Shown here: one piece after another, positions 25,431 to 33,951 of the stretch
Layout: each line of letters opens with the position of its first letter
How positions within the stretch are numbered: the stretch's first letter is position 1
Source of the DNA: Planctomycetota bacterium
Lineage (GTDB): Bacteria; Planctomycetota; Planctomycetia; Pirellulales; JADFKK01
Length of the DNA: 43,988 nt
Reading direction: 5' to 3'
Assembly: GCA_022564995.1 (NCBI GenBank)
Contig: JADFKK010000020.1
Span: 1-43,988 of the forward strand
Position numbers and translations under genes: made by a program
The notes under the pieces: model-generated
Seen by the model: the letters and a program-made list of their open reading frames with translations, nothing else
Databases searched by the model: none
What the model was told of the DNA's origin: nothing

Positions 25431-27170
25431 ATGAATACGAATTTCACCGCTCGGGGATGGCTGCTTTGGCGGGCCGTATTGATCGCGGCCGTCGTATCGG
25501 CTGCCGGCTGCGAGGCCCCAACTGCCGAGAAGAGCGAGCCCGACAAGAGCGAGGTGGCGGACAATACTGCGCCGGAGAATATCGCCAAGAACGCGAATTT
25601 GGAGAAACCGCCAGCCCGCGAGACCATCGCACCGCCCGCTCCGGGCCTCAAAGCATCGAAGACACTGCCTGCGCTCAAGCCCGTTCCGCCAGAGTCGAAG
25701 CCTTCGCCGAAAACCGTCGAGAAGGCGGGGCCTTACGCGGCCGATCAGAATACAGACGACGCGGTGGCCAAAGCGATTCGCCATAACGGGCCGATCTTCG
25801 AGGATTGGCCGAAGCCGAAGCTGGCCATCGTCTTCTCCGGCCGGCAAAGCGGTTACATCGAGCCCTGTGGCTGTGCCGGCCTGGAAAACCAAAAGGGCGG
25901 ACTGAGCCGCCGCCACACGTTCATCAAGCAGCTTCGCGGTCGGGGCTGGCCGGTGGTCGCGCTCGATTTGGGCGGGCTGATCCGCCGCACCGGCAAGCAG
26001 GCTCAAATCAAGTACGAGCGGACGATTACCGCGCTGACGGTGATGGACTATTCCGTGATCGGATTCGGCCCCGACGATCTGCGGTTGCCAGGCATTGAGT
26101 TATTGGGCGTGATCACCAACACCGATGAAGGGTCGAAGCGATTCGTTTCGGCCAACCTGACAATTCACGACGCCAGTTTTACCTCGCGATTTCGCATCGT
26201 CGAGATCGGCGGCTACAAGCTCGGCGTGACGAGTGTGTTGGGCGAAAGTGAGCGAAAGAAATTCAAGAACGATCTGGTCGAGTTTCAACCGCCCGAGGAG
26301 GCCCTCAAAGAGGTATTGCCGAAGCTCAAAGCGGCTGGCTGCGACCGGTTGATTCTGCTCGTCCACGCGCCGCTGAAGGAAGCCATCGAGCTTGCCAAAA
26401 AACTGCCCGACTTCGATCTGGTGGTCGCCGCCGGAGAAGCCGAAACGCCGCCCGCCCGATTGACCCAATTAAAAGACAAGGGCACCCGCATCGTGCAGCT
26501 TGGCTACAAAGGCATGTACGTCGGCGTGGTGGCCCTGTTCGATGACGAAAAACAACCGCTACGTTATCAACGGGTGCCGCTCGACGCGCGGTTTAAGGAC
26601 TCGGCCGAGATGAAAAAGATCATGGTCGAGTATCAGGATCAACTTAAGTCACTCGGCTGGAAGGGGCTGGGGCTCAAACCGCTCGCGCACGCCAGCGGGC
26701 GAAAATTCGTCGGCAGCGAAACCTGTGCGGAGTGCCACACGACCGCGCATGCGGTCTGGGAAAAAACACCGCACGCCCACGCCCTGGAAACACTCACCAA
26801 GCTCGACCCGCCGCGGCATCACGATCCCGAGTGCATAAGCTGCCACGCCACTGGCTGGAACGCGCAGAAGTATTTCCCGTATACCGGCGGGTTCGACAGC
26901 CTGAAAACTACGCCGCTGTTGACCGGTAACGGCTGCGAAAATTGTCACGGCCCCGGCGCCCGTCACGCGGCGGTCGAGCAGGGCGAATTGGAGGTCACTG
27001 AGGCCGAGCAGGACATGCTCCGCGAGTCTCAGCGGCTCACGCTCAAGCAGGCCCGCGATTCGTGCCTGGCGTGTCACGACCTCGACAACAGCCCCGAGTT
27101 TCACAAGCCGGACGTGACCGAGTCGTTTCGCAAATACTGGGAAAAAGTGAAACACAAGGGCAAAGATTGA
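25431..27170 (+). CDS. Lipoprotein fusing a nucleotidase-like domain to a four-haem cytochrome c554-like domain
   Basis: This 579-residue protein begins with a lipoprotein signal ending in SAAGC, then a Pro/Lys-rich linker. Residues of roughly 125-390 (KLAIVFSGRQSGYIEPCGCA, WPVVALDLGG) resemble the metallophosphoesterase half of 5'-nucleotidase-like proteins. The C-terminal domain has four CxxCH haem motifs: C432AECH, C468ISCH, C502ENCH and C545LACH. It contains the block FVGSETCAECHTTAH typical of cytochrome c554/c-prime-type domains. It should be attached to a membrane and exposed to the periplasm, and may take part in electron transfer. The ATG at 25431 was chosen because it starts the signal peptide; upstream codons fall in repeats. 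Whether the N-terminal domain is catalytic is unclear. Confidence 0.85.
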   Translation: MNTNFTARGWLLWRAVLIAAVVSAAGCEAPTAEKSEPDKSEVADNTAPENIAKNANLEKPPARETIAPPAPGLKASKTLPALKPVPPESKPSPKTVEKAGPYAADQNTDDAVAKAIRHNGPIFEDWPKPKLAIVFSGRQSGYIEPCGCAGLENQKGGLSRRHTFIKQLRGRGWPVVALDLGGLIRRTGKQAQIKYERTITALTVMDYSVIGFGPDDLRLPGIELLGVITNTDEGSKRFVSANLTIHDASFTSRFRIVEIGGYKLGVTSVLGESERKKFKNDLVEFQPPEEALKEVLPKLKAAGCDRLILLVHAPLKEAIELAKKLPDFDLVVAAGEAETPPARLTQLKDKGTRIVQLGYKGMYVGVVALFDDEKQPLRYQRVPLDARFKDSAEMKKIMVEYQDQLKSLGWKGLGLKPLAHASGRKFVGSETCAECHTTAHAVWEKTPHAHALETLTKLDPPRHHDPECISCHATGWNAQKYFPYTGGFDSLKTTPLLTGNGCENCHGPGARHAAVEQGELEVTEAEQDMLRESQRLTLKQARDSCLACHDLDNSPEFHKPDVTESFRKYWEKVKHKGKD

Positions 27171-27190
27171 GTCCGACTGATCACTGGCCC

Positions 27191-27937
27191 TCATGCCGCG
27201 CTGCGCCGATCCGTTTGGGGCGATGCAGAACGCCCCGACTGGCAGCGGAGATAACAGGCCGTTTTGTGCAGGTATTGCACTTCATCAAACCCCTGTTGTC
27301 GTAGGTGGTTTCTGAGCGCGTCGACGGCCGCGTCACCGACGATGTGAGGGTGCAGTTCGACGATCATTTTCGAGATGCCTTGCAGCGACGTTTGTTGCAG
27401 TAGTTCGATTTCCGCCCCTTCCACGTCCATCACGATCACGCTGGGCGAAAATTCGGCAATCACCTCGGCCAGCGAGTCGCTATGCACGGTCACCGGACCG
27501 CCCTTGTTCCGATCGAGCAGGCTCGACGATATCACGTTGGAATCGACGTAGAAAGTGACGTCGGCGCCGTCGGTCGTGATCGCTTTCATGCGCAAATTCG
27601 GGCTCCATCCGTTCAGCGCGTAGTTGTTGCGAATGACCGATTCCACAACACCGTTCGCCTCGTAGGAGAGCACGTTGTCGGGCCCGCAGATTTTCGCACA
27701 GAGCAGGCTCACCAGGCCGATGCCGCAGCCGATTTCCAACACCCGGTCGGTCGGTTCGATGAGTTCGTCGACGAGTTTGCGTTCGGGCGCTTCGTAGGTG
27801 TTTTTGAACAGCGCCGTGCGAATGAAACGAGGCAATATTTCGGCGCGGGTGTCGATGAGGACGCCGTCAATTCTCAATCGCTTGAGATTGATTAAGCGGC
27901 GGCCGTGCATGCGAAGGTTTCTGAAGAATCGATACAT
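27191..27937 (-). CDS. FkbM family methyltransferase
   Basis: This 248-residue enzyme is a class I SAM-dependent methyltransferase of the FkbM type. The SAM-binding motif VLEIGCGIGL is at residues 66-75, followed by SYEANGVVESVIRNN, typical of the family's acidic second motif. VIVMDVEGAEIELLQQ and KMIVELHPH are the other hallmark blocks. FkbM enzymes methylate hydroxyl groups on sugars or polyketides. It is the first of six glycan-related genes over 6 kb, so a sugar O-methylation role in surface polysaccharide synthesis is likely. It converges with the cytochrome lipoprotein gene, whose stop is 21 bases away. Confidence 0.9.
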   Translation of the reverse strand: MYRFFRNLRMHGRRLINLKRLRIDGVLIDTRAEILPRFIRTALFKNTYEAPERKLVDELIEPTDRVLEIGCGIGLVSLLCAKICGPDNVLSYEANGVVESVIRNNYALNGWSPNLRMKAITTDGADVTFYVDSNVISSSLLDRNKGGPVTVHSDSLAEVIAEFSPSVIVMDVEGAEIELLQQTSLQGISKMIVELHPHIVGDAAVDALRNHLRQQGFDEVQYLHKTACYLRCQSGRSASPQTDRRSAA

Positions 27938-28293
27938 GAGGCCGGCGCTCGGTTTGCGGCTGGTCCAAGATCAAATCGGCTAGTCAACATAAAACAGACC
28001 AGAAACCATCACTTCGTCGTTTGACGGCAAGCCGGTCTCTTGCATGGTCGCTTTGCACCAGTTCGTCGAACGGTACAAGAAACAGACAATCAACTCAATC
28101 GGTCTTGGGCGCCTCGATCAGGGGGCGTCAATCCTCCAGGAACACGGACGCCCTGCACCGGCAAATCGCGAAAAAACGACCTTGTGTCGCAGTCGCAATT
28201 TACTAGACTCCCGCGACGTAGGTCTGTAAATGTGTGCCGCTGCAACCATGCTAGCCGGTATTGGTCGAGAATTGCCTCGGGCGAACCAATGAC
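27938..28293. promoter_or_regulatory. Divergent intergenic region of the glycan cluster
   Basis: This 356-base stretch separates the divergent FkbM and methyltransferase-like genes and should hold both promoters. It contains one arm (GACGGCAAGCC at about 28024) of the repeat seen at 348-372. No confident -35/-10 pair, operator or gene was seen. Confidence 0.35.
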
Positions 28294-29007
28294 ATGAAAC
28301 TTCTTCGCTTTAATTCCTATGACGAATACGTCGAGCTTCAGACCGAAACCAACAAGCAAAAGCTTGGAAATGTGTGGGTATCCGACAAGGAATTGGCGGT
28401 TGTTGCCCGCTATATCCGCCAGCATGTTCCGGGCGCCGCGTTCGGCATTTGTCACGGGGTGCGGAACGGTTACGAAGTACATCGCCTACGAGAGTTGCTC
28501 GGAATCGACGTGATCGGCACGGAATTGTCCGAGACGGCAACGGAATTCGAGCACGTCATTCAGTGGGATTTCCACGAGGTGGACGAGGCCTGGCAGGGTC
28601 GTGTCGATTTGATTTATTCCAATTCCTGGGATCATAGTTACGATCCGGCCCTGATGCTTGATCGATGGATGAGCTGCCTCACTCCCACCGGCCGGTGTTT
28701 CTTGCACTGGACTCCCGATCATGGCGAACGGGCTGTTGGCGGGGCGGACTGCTTCGGGGCCTCGCTTGAGGAACTGACGCAGATGGCGGAAGAGAAATAC
28801 GAGGTAGAAACCGTCTTGAAGGTCAAGCAGTGGTGGGGCCGCCGTCTCAGCTTGTCTAAGAATGTCCGCAACGTGCTGTTCGCTTCACCGCGAACCGTTC
28901 GGCTCGTCGTGATTAAGCATCGAACCAAACAGCATGCACCGCCGGCGAGAATTAAAAGGGGACAGGCGCATATATTGGGTTCCTTAGGGGCATTGGGGTG
29001 TAAATAG
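28294..29007 (+). CDS. Methyltransferase-like protein of the glycan cluster
   Basis: This 237-residue protein appears to be a class I methyltransferase fold with a divergent SAM motif: GICHGVRNGYEV replaces the usual GxGxG, then DVIGTELSETA as the acidic strand. A later block, DLIYSNSWDHSYDPALMLDR, resembles the substrate-side region of SAM-dependent methyltransferases. Activity is not certain. The ATG at 28294 fits the fold better than the upstream ATG at 28261. The last approximately 18 residues, from Lys-Arg-Gly-Gln on, are translated from a palindromic repeat (28954 onward), so the original C-terminus has probably been replaced. Confidence 0.7.
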   Translation: MKLLRFNSYDEYVELQTETNKQKLGNVWVSDKELAVVARYIRQHVPGAAFGICHGVRNGYEVHRLRELLGIDVIGTELSETATEFEHVIQWDFHEVDEAWQGRVDLIYSNSWDHSYDPALMLDRWMSCLTPTGRCFLHWTPDHGERAVGGADCFGASLEELTQMAEEKYEVETVLKVKQWWGRRLSLSKNVRNVLFASPRTVRLVVIKHRTKQHAPPARIKRGQAHILGSLGALGCK

Positions 29008-29097
29008 TATCAGTGTTTCTTGGTCACAAGGTTGGATCGCAGATCAATTTAACCCAAAGCCCCTTGTTTAACCAATATATGCGCCTGTCCCCTTTTT
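28954..29097. repeat. Palindrome of the AAAAGGGGAC family extending from the methyltransferase 3' end
   Basis: Left arm 28954-28979 (AAAAGGGGACAGGCGCATAT...) pairs with the right arm 29072-29097; the stem is about 25 bp and continues imperfectly inward. It provides the end of the methyltransferase-like frame and finishes 27 bases before the GT2 start. Confidence 0.78.
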
Positions 29098-29124
29098 CGC
29101 CTCTGAAAAAAGGACTGTTAGGAA

Positions 29125-30021
29125 ATGTCGACCGTCGCCAGCAGCCACCGGGCCAAGAGATTCGGCCGACCGCTCCGCGGGACTCAAGCGGCCAGTCGGC
29201 CCAAACTACCGCTGTCGGCCTTCATTATTTGCCAGAATGAAGAGGAGTATCTTGGCAATTGCATCAAGAGCCTCATCCAGTGTACCGAGATCATCATCGT
29301 CGATTCCGGTTCGTCCGACGGCACGCGCGAACTGGTGCAACGCTACATCGACGACGGCTGGCCGATACGATTCGTTCACCAAGACTGGCTCGGCTACGCA
29401 GGACAAAAGCAGTTTGCGCTCGATCAATGCTCGCAGCCTTGGTGTCTTAGTATCGACGCCGACGAACGGCTCGATGAACCGCTCAAGGACGCCTTGCCGA
29501 AATTGCTCGAAGCGCCGGAAACAACCGTTGGCTGGCGCATTGCTCGGCGGCCCTATTTGATCGGCTACGGCTACACGCCCAGGCGCGCTCACGAACGTCG
29601 CAATCTGCGTTTGATCCGCAACGGGCGGGAAGCGTTCGATCAATCGCTCAAGGTGCATGAAGGCATCGTGCCTAAGGGGCACGTCGAAAATTCCAAGCAA
29701 GGCAGCCTGCTGCATTTTCGCCCGCTGCCGATTGAAGAGCAGATTCTCAAGGAAAACAAGTACTCTTCGCTCAAGGTCGATCAACTCATCGAAGCGGGCA
29801 AAGCGCCGCGACCGCTTCGGCTGTTGATCAATCCGCCGCTTTACTTCCTCAGGTTGTATGTGCGCAACGGTTTTTGGCGTTGCGGCATTCCCGGCTTGAT
29901 CCAGGCGATGACCGGGGCGGTTTATTCGTTTTTGACCGAATCGAAGATGTATCAGCGCCACGCGCTGGAGCGAAAGCCGCCGGTGGATGACTGCCGCAAC
30001 GGCGATTTTGAAAATGAGTGA
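29125..30021 (+). CDS. Glycosyltransferase family 2 (WaaE-like)
   Basis: This 298-residue enzyme has the GT-A fold signatures of family 2: LSAFIICQNEEEYLGNCIKS at about residues 31-50, IIIVDSGSSDGT, and the metal-binding Asp-x-Asp as SIDADER. The middle (GYGYTPRRAHERRNLRLIR) and C-terminal hydrophobic stretch resemble lipopolysaccharide core glucosyltransferases of the WaaE/KdtX group. It should transfer a sugar from a nucleotide donor to a lipid-linked or core glycan at the inner membrane's cytoplasmic face. It lies downstream of the methyltransferase-like gene on the same strand. Confidence 0.9.
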   Translation: MSTVASSHRAKRFGRPLRGTQAASRPKLPLSAFIICQNEEEYLGNCIKSLIQCTEIIIVDSGSSDGTRELVQRYIDDGWPIRFVHQDWLGYAGQKQFALDQCSQPWCLSIDADERLDEPLKDALPKLLEAPETTVGWRIARRPYLIGYGYTPRRAHERRNLRLIRNGREAFDQSLKVHEGIVPKGHVENSKQGSLLHFRPLPIEEQILKENKYSSLKVDQLIEAGKAPRPLRLLINPPLYFLRLYVRNGFWRCGIPGLIQAMTGAVYSFLTESKMYQRHALERKPPVDDCRNGDFENE

Positions 30022-30025
30022 GCGA

Positions 30026-30096
30026 TTGGCCGCTAGCCCTCGGTAAGCTCATCGCAGCACTCACCGGCGGCTAGCGCCGTGCCGCTCACCAGCGAA
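30026..30096. repeat. Imperfect inverted repeat between the GT2 and GT4 genes
   Basis: GAGCGATTGGCCGCTAGCC and GGCGGCTAGCGCCGTGCCGC in the gap form an imperfect hairpin typical of dispersed planctomycete palindromes. No gene was seen in the gap. Confidence 0.4.
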
Positions 30097-30132
30097 TCAA
30101 ATCAATCGAACGGTCCTTAGGAATCTCACTCC

Positions 30133-31185
30133 ATGAAAGTAATGCACTTTCATTTTGGCAAGGACGGCGGGGCGGAACGCTTCTTCGTACAGTTGGTGGG
30201 CGCGTTGGCTCGGCGCGACGTTTCGCAAAAGATTATCATTCGGCGAAATCGAGTGTGGCGCAAAGAGATCGAACAGTCGGCGGAAATTACGCAGAGCAAT
30301 TTTCGCACTTTCTCGCTCGATCGGATATTACTGCCCCGCGCCGTCCGGCGCACCGCACGGCGATGGAAGCCGGACGCGATGTTCGCCTGGATGCCCAAAG
30401 GGGCCCGGCTGATGCCGAGCGACGCCGGCTGTATTCGCTTGGCGCGGCTCGGCGATTACCCGGTGCGGCTCGATGATTTCAAGAACATCGACGTGCTCGT
30501 CTGCAACACGCCCGGCATCGCCGAGCACGTCAAGACGATGGGCTGGCCGCGCGGCGTCGAGGTGATCTCCAACTTCACGAACACGCAGCGAGTAGCGCCG
30601 GTCGATCGCAAGGTTCTCGACACACCCGACGATGCACGATTGATTTGCAGCATCGGGCGATTCGTGCCGCGCAAGGGATTCGACGTGCTGATTCGGGCGG
30701 TCGCGCAGATGAAGAGCACGTATCTGTGGATTGTGGGAGATGGTCCGGAGGCAGAAAACCTGCACGGGTTGGCCAAGACGCTCGGCGTTGAGAACCGCGT
30801 GCGGTTCGCCGGCTGGAAAACCGACCCTCGTCCTTATGTGGCCGCCGCCGACGTGTTTGCCATGGCTTCGAGCCACGAGCCGCTGGGCAACGTCATCCTG
30901 GAAGCCTGGGCCCAGCGACGGCCCGTCGTTTCAACCCGTTCAGAAGGTCCGCGGTGGTTTATGCGCGACGGCGAGAACGGCCTGCTCGTCGACGTCGGCG
31001 ACGCCGCTGGATTTGCCGCTGCCTTTGCGAAGATCGAAGGCGATGCCGTTCTAGCCAAGAGGCTGATCGCCGGCGGCGAGCAATCGCTGCGGGGACAGTT
31101 TTCAGAAGAAGCCGTAGCCGGTGCGTATCTCAAGCTATTCGCGTCGCAACGTGATTCAGGCGGACAGAGGCGCGCGGCAGCTTAG
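30133..31185 (+). CDS. Glycosyltransferase family 4
   Basis: This 350-residue GT-B enzyme begins VMHFHFGKDGGAERFFVQLV (the usual Gly-Gly-Ala-Glu acceptor-side loop). Its donor-binding half contains SIGRFVPRKGFDVLIRAV, WIVGDGPEAENL and the E-x7-E region as SSHEPLGNVILEAWAQRRPV. It should transfer a sugar with retention of configuration during glycan assembly. It converges with the sulfotransferase gene across a 62-bp perfect palindrome. Confidence 0.92.
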   Translation: MKVMHFHFGKDGGAERFFVQLVGALARRDVSQKIIIRRNRVWRKEIEQSAEITQSNFRTFSLDRILLPRAVRRTARRWKPDAMFAWMPKGARLMPSDAGCIRLARLGDYPVRLDDFKNIDVLVCNTPGIAEHVKTMGWPRGVEVISNFTNTQRVAPVDRKVLDTPDDARLICSIGRFVPRKGFDVLIRAVAQMKSTYLWIVGDGPEAENLHGLAKTLGVENRVRFAGWKTDPRPYVAAADVFAMASSHEPLGNVILEAWAQRRPVVSTRSEGPRWFMRDGENGLLVDVGDAAGFAAAFAKIEGDAVLAKRLIAGGEQSLRGQFSEEAVAGAYLKLFASQRDSGGQRRAAA

Positions 31186-31193
31186 GCAGCAGC

Positions 31194-31255
31194 GCATAGT
31201 CGTTGTTCGCTCCGCGAACGAAACGTTTCGTTCGCGGAGCGAACAACGACTATGC
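31194..31255. terminator. Perfect 62-bp palindrome between convergent genes, candidate bidirectional terminator
   Basis: The whole stretch is its own reverse complement, 31 bp per half with no loop, core GTTCGCTCCGCGAACG. It sits 8 bases after the GT4 stop and contains the sulfotransferase TAG stop (31250-31252). It is the cleanest copy of the family also seen at 23487-23553 and 35282-35339. Its place between convergent genes suits a two-way terminator, but it lacks T-tracts. Confidence 0.85.
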
Positions 31256-31996
31256 GGCCTGCGATTCAGACGGCGGCAGCGCGAAGCAGACGTTCCGTGT
31301 GGCCGGGGTGTCGAAATCGAACCCAAAGGTATCGATGTCTTTTTGATACCAATCGGCAACGATCTGGATCGTCTGTTGAGTGTAATAGTCTCGGTAATCT
31401 CTCGTCCGCAGGCCGCTTACGTTACGGCGGCGAGGCTCCTCGGAGAGTCCGAAATACCGTATCGATTCGTCACCCAGATGTTCCTGGCGCAGCAGATCGG
31501 CGGCGATCGCGCCCTGTTCGTCGACGACATAGTCGACCTGCGGATACCAGCCGCGAATCGCCCGATGCCAATAGAATTCTCGCCCGCCGTAAACGTGTCG
31601 CTCTTCCAGGAATTCTTCAAAGGTCGCCGCCGCGTAATCGCTCGCCGCCGCGCCGTTTTTCATGGCGAGCCGCGCGAAGCGATATCGGGATACCACGCGC
31701 GACCAGGGATTGCGCACCACCGCGACCGGCTGTAAGCGGCGTTTCACCTGCGGGGCAATGTCGATCAGCCGGGCATGTTGGAAGCCGTGGTGTTCGCCGT
31801 TGGCGTGCATGACTTCCAAGAGCTGACGAGTGTAAGCCCGACTTTTGTGGAAATGTGGCTCCGCGCTGACCAATCGGCCGCTGAGCAAGGGCGACTTGCG
31901 GATGGCGACGCCGGCGTTCTTGGGAATGTGAATGAACAGAAACCGCGCCTTGCCCGTGTAATAATCGAAATAGGCTTTGAATTGGCGAAGGGTCAT
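31250..31996 (-). CDS. Sulfotransferase family protein
   Basis: This 248-residue protein carries the PAPS-binding signatures of the carbohydrate sulfotransferase family: HIPKNAGVAI at residues 23-32 for the 5'-phosphosulfate loop, and RNPWSRVVSRYRF at 95-107 for the 3'-phosphate site. It should transfer sulfate from PAPS to a glycan hydroxyl. Its presence among glycosyltransferases suggests the polysaccharide made here is sulfated. Its stop codon is inside a perfect palindrome. Confidence 0.88.
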   Translation of the reverse strand: MTLRQFKAYFDYYTGKARFLFIHIPKNAGVAIRKSPLLSGRLVSAEPHFHKSRAYTRQLLEVMHANGEHHGFQHARLIDIAPQVKRRLQPVAVVRNPWSRVVSRYRFARLAMKNGAAASDYAAATFEEFLEERHVYGGREFYWHRAIRGWYPQVDYVVDEQGAIAADLLRQEHLGDESIRYFGLSEEPRRRNVSGLRTRDYRDYYTQQTIQIVADWYQKDIDTFGFDFDTPATRNVCFALPPSESQAA

Positions 31997-32070
31997 GTGC
32001 TGCTCGCGGATGAAAACGGCGCGTTTCTTCGTTTAACGGCAAGCCATTCATAATCGTAAGTGATGCGGCC

Positions 32071-33147
32071 TTACGCTGCGACCGCCGGGCCTTCTCCGGT
32101 CGACATCAATCGCTCGTACATCAAGATCAGGTTTTCGGCCTCTCGCTCAAGCTGAAAATTCTTGCGGATGTGATCAACGCCGGCTCGGCCGGCAGCTTCA
32201 CGCCGAACATCGTCATCCATGAGTTGGGCCGTCGCGTCGACCATCGCCTGTAGGTTGTCCCGCTCGACGATCGTTCCGGTTTCGCCTTCGACGATCAACT
32301 CAGAGAACGCTCCGACGTCGGCGGCCACCACCGGCACGCCGCAGGCCATCGCCTCGAGCGGGGTCAGGCCGAAACCTTCCCAGCGCTGCGGCGCGATGAA
32401 CAACGAGAGTTCCTGGTAGCGGTGCTCGATGTCGGTGTGCTCGCCGATGAAGCGAATGCGGTCGGAGAGACCCGCCGCGGCGATCTTGTCGCGCAGCTGC
32501 GTCTCGAACCGGCTGTGTTCGGCGGTGGTCCGGCCGGCGATCACGGCGATCCAGTCAGGACGATCGGGCAGCAGACGGATCATGGCCTCGACGAACAGGT
32601 CGGTGCCCTTTTGGTGACGAATTCGCCCGAAGCAGCCGGCGATCTTCACTTTCGGATCGAGACCGTGGGCCCGTTTCGCGTCAGCCATATCCGCTGCCGG
32701 GCAAAATCGCTCCGTATCGATGCCGTGCATGATGACCGTGTTGGGCACCTGCAAGTAAGTTGCGGTCTTGCGGCTAGTGGCAATCACGGCGTCCATGCGG
32801 CGGATCAGCCATTTGGTGAACGGTTTATGGTGCCGCTGCGATGCCGAGGTGAACAGCAGCTTCAGCGGAGCGCGAAAGACATGCCGCAAGATCAGGCCGC
32901 CGACCATCTCGACGTTGCGGCGGGCGTGCCACACGCGACAGCGCCGCTTGGCTGGCCGGCGCAACAACCCCGGTACTTGCCAAAAACGGATGCGCGGCAC
33001 GAAATCGGGCAAGCCGGGACCGAAGGCGGCGATGCCGAGGCGCATTTTGTCCTGCAAAGGAACCAACTGTACGATGGTCGAGGTGACACCCGACAGCCGC
33101 TTCTTGAAATTCGGCGCGACGACCTCGATGTCTCGGATATTTTCCAT
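32071..33147 (-). CDS. Glycosyltransferase family 4
   Basis: This 358-residue GT-B enzyme contains IMHGIDTERFCPA, the donor-site blocks GCFGRIRHQKGTDLFVEAM and WIAVIAGRTT, and the family 4 E-x7-E motif as FGLTPLEAMACGVPVVAADV. The start at 33147 (MENIRDIEVVAPNFKKRLSG) begins at the expected first strand; an in-frame ATG at 33270 would add 41 residues without resemblance to the family. It is on the same strand as the sulfotransferase and upstream of it, with a 74-base gap containing CGTTTAACGGCAAGCC repeat sequence. Confidence 0.92.
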   Translation of the reverse strand: MENIRDIEVVAPNFKKRLSGVTSTIVQLVPLQDKMRLGIAAFGPGLPDFVPRIRFWQVPGLLRRPAKRRCRVWHARRNVEMVGGLILRHVFRAPLKLLFTSASQRHHKPFTKWLIRRMDAVIATSRKTATYLQVPNTVIMHGIDTERFCPAADMADAKRAHGLDPKVKIAGCFGRIRHQKGTDLFVEAMIRLLPDRPDWIAVIAGRTTAEHSRFETQLRDKIAAAGLSDRIRFIGEHTDIEHRYQELSLFIAPQRWEGFGLTPLEAMACGVPVVAADVGAFSELIVEGETGTIVERDNLQAMVDATAQLMDDDVRREAAGRAGVDHIRKNFQLEREAENLILMYERLMSTGEGPAVAA

Positions 33148-33483
33148 GTCGGCCCCAAGAGGAGTGTCTATCGAAGCGGCATGCTCCGAAACGCCCCCCG
33201 GCGACCCCCAACTCGACATGACTCCACGAGAAACTTTAGCAAAAACACGACTTTTCTGTCCGTTCGCCATTTGGCAGGTGACTTGCGGCGATTTGTTTTT
33301 CTGCGGGTCACCCGGCCAGCGCCCAACGGCACGACAGCAACAACTTTCGAGCTGTCTCTGCTAGCGGACTGGGGCGGCTGCCCACCGCTTGGAAAGCTAG
33401 CGAAGTGGGCCGCGACGCAGAGACATTCGTGGTTGGTCCGATTGATAGCATGGCACGGTGGTGATTACTCTCAGGAGCCCTGT

Positions 33484-33823
33484 ATGTCCAGAGCGATATT
33501 AAGAAACTCGGTCGCGATCTTGCTGGCCGGCCTCGCATCCGCCGCCAGTGCAGCCGGGCAGCACCCGGGGTGAGCGTCGTCGTTGGGCACCTGCTGCCGG
33601 GCGAAGGCGGGCCGAAGCCGGCTGTCCCACAGGTACAGCTTGAAGTCGCCGGGTCCACAGGGCGAAAGAGCTTCGACGGGCGAGCACCACGGAGGTCGAC
33701 GGAGAGAAATTCGCCCACAAGTTCACCATCAATCACGATGGCAAGCTGTTCGTCAAGTCGGAAATCGTCGACCTGAAGGTGGTCGAGTCGTTGGACGCAA
33801 AGTTGTTCGAGAAGCCGGAGTAG
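33484..33823 (+). pseudogene. Probable decayed gene for a small exported protein
   Basis: A signal peptide (MSRAILRNSVAILLAGLASA) starts at 33484 but its frame stops at 33573. The next frame reads SVVVGHLLPGEGGPKPAVPQ VQLEVAGS to about 33660. A third frame then gives EVDGEKFAHKFTINHDGKLF followed by VKSEIVDLKVVESLDAKL and a stop at 33821-33823. The codon pattern continues across the three frames, which suggests two frameshifts in one small exported protein. The rest of the 681-base gap up to the DUF1552 gene (33271-33483 and 33824-33951) shows no gene. Confidence 0.5.
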
Positions 33824-33951
33824 CGCCTTGTCAATGCTAACAACAATTGGGGTTGGACAAACCAGCCGCGACGCGCTAGCGTCCGGTTCTCGCGGCGGAA
33901 CCGTGGGCTAACGCCCGGCGGCTAATTTGAAGATTAAGGCTCGACACGGCA

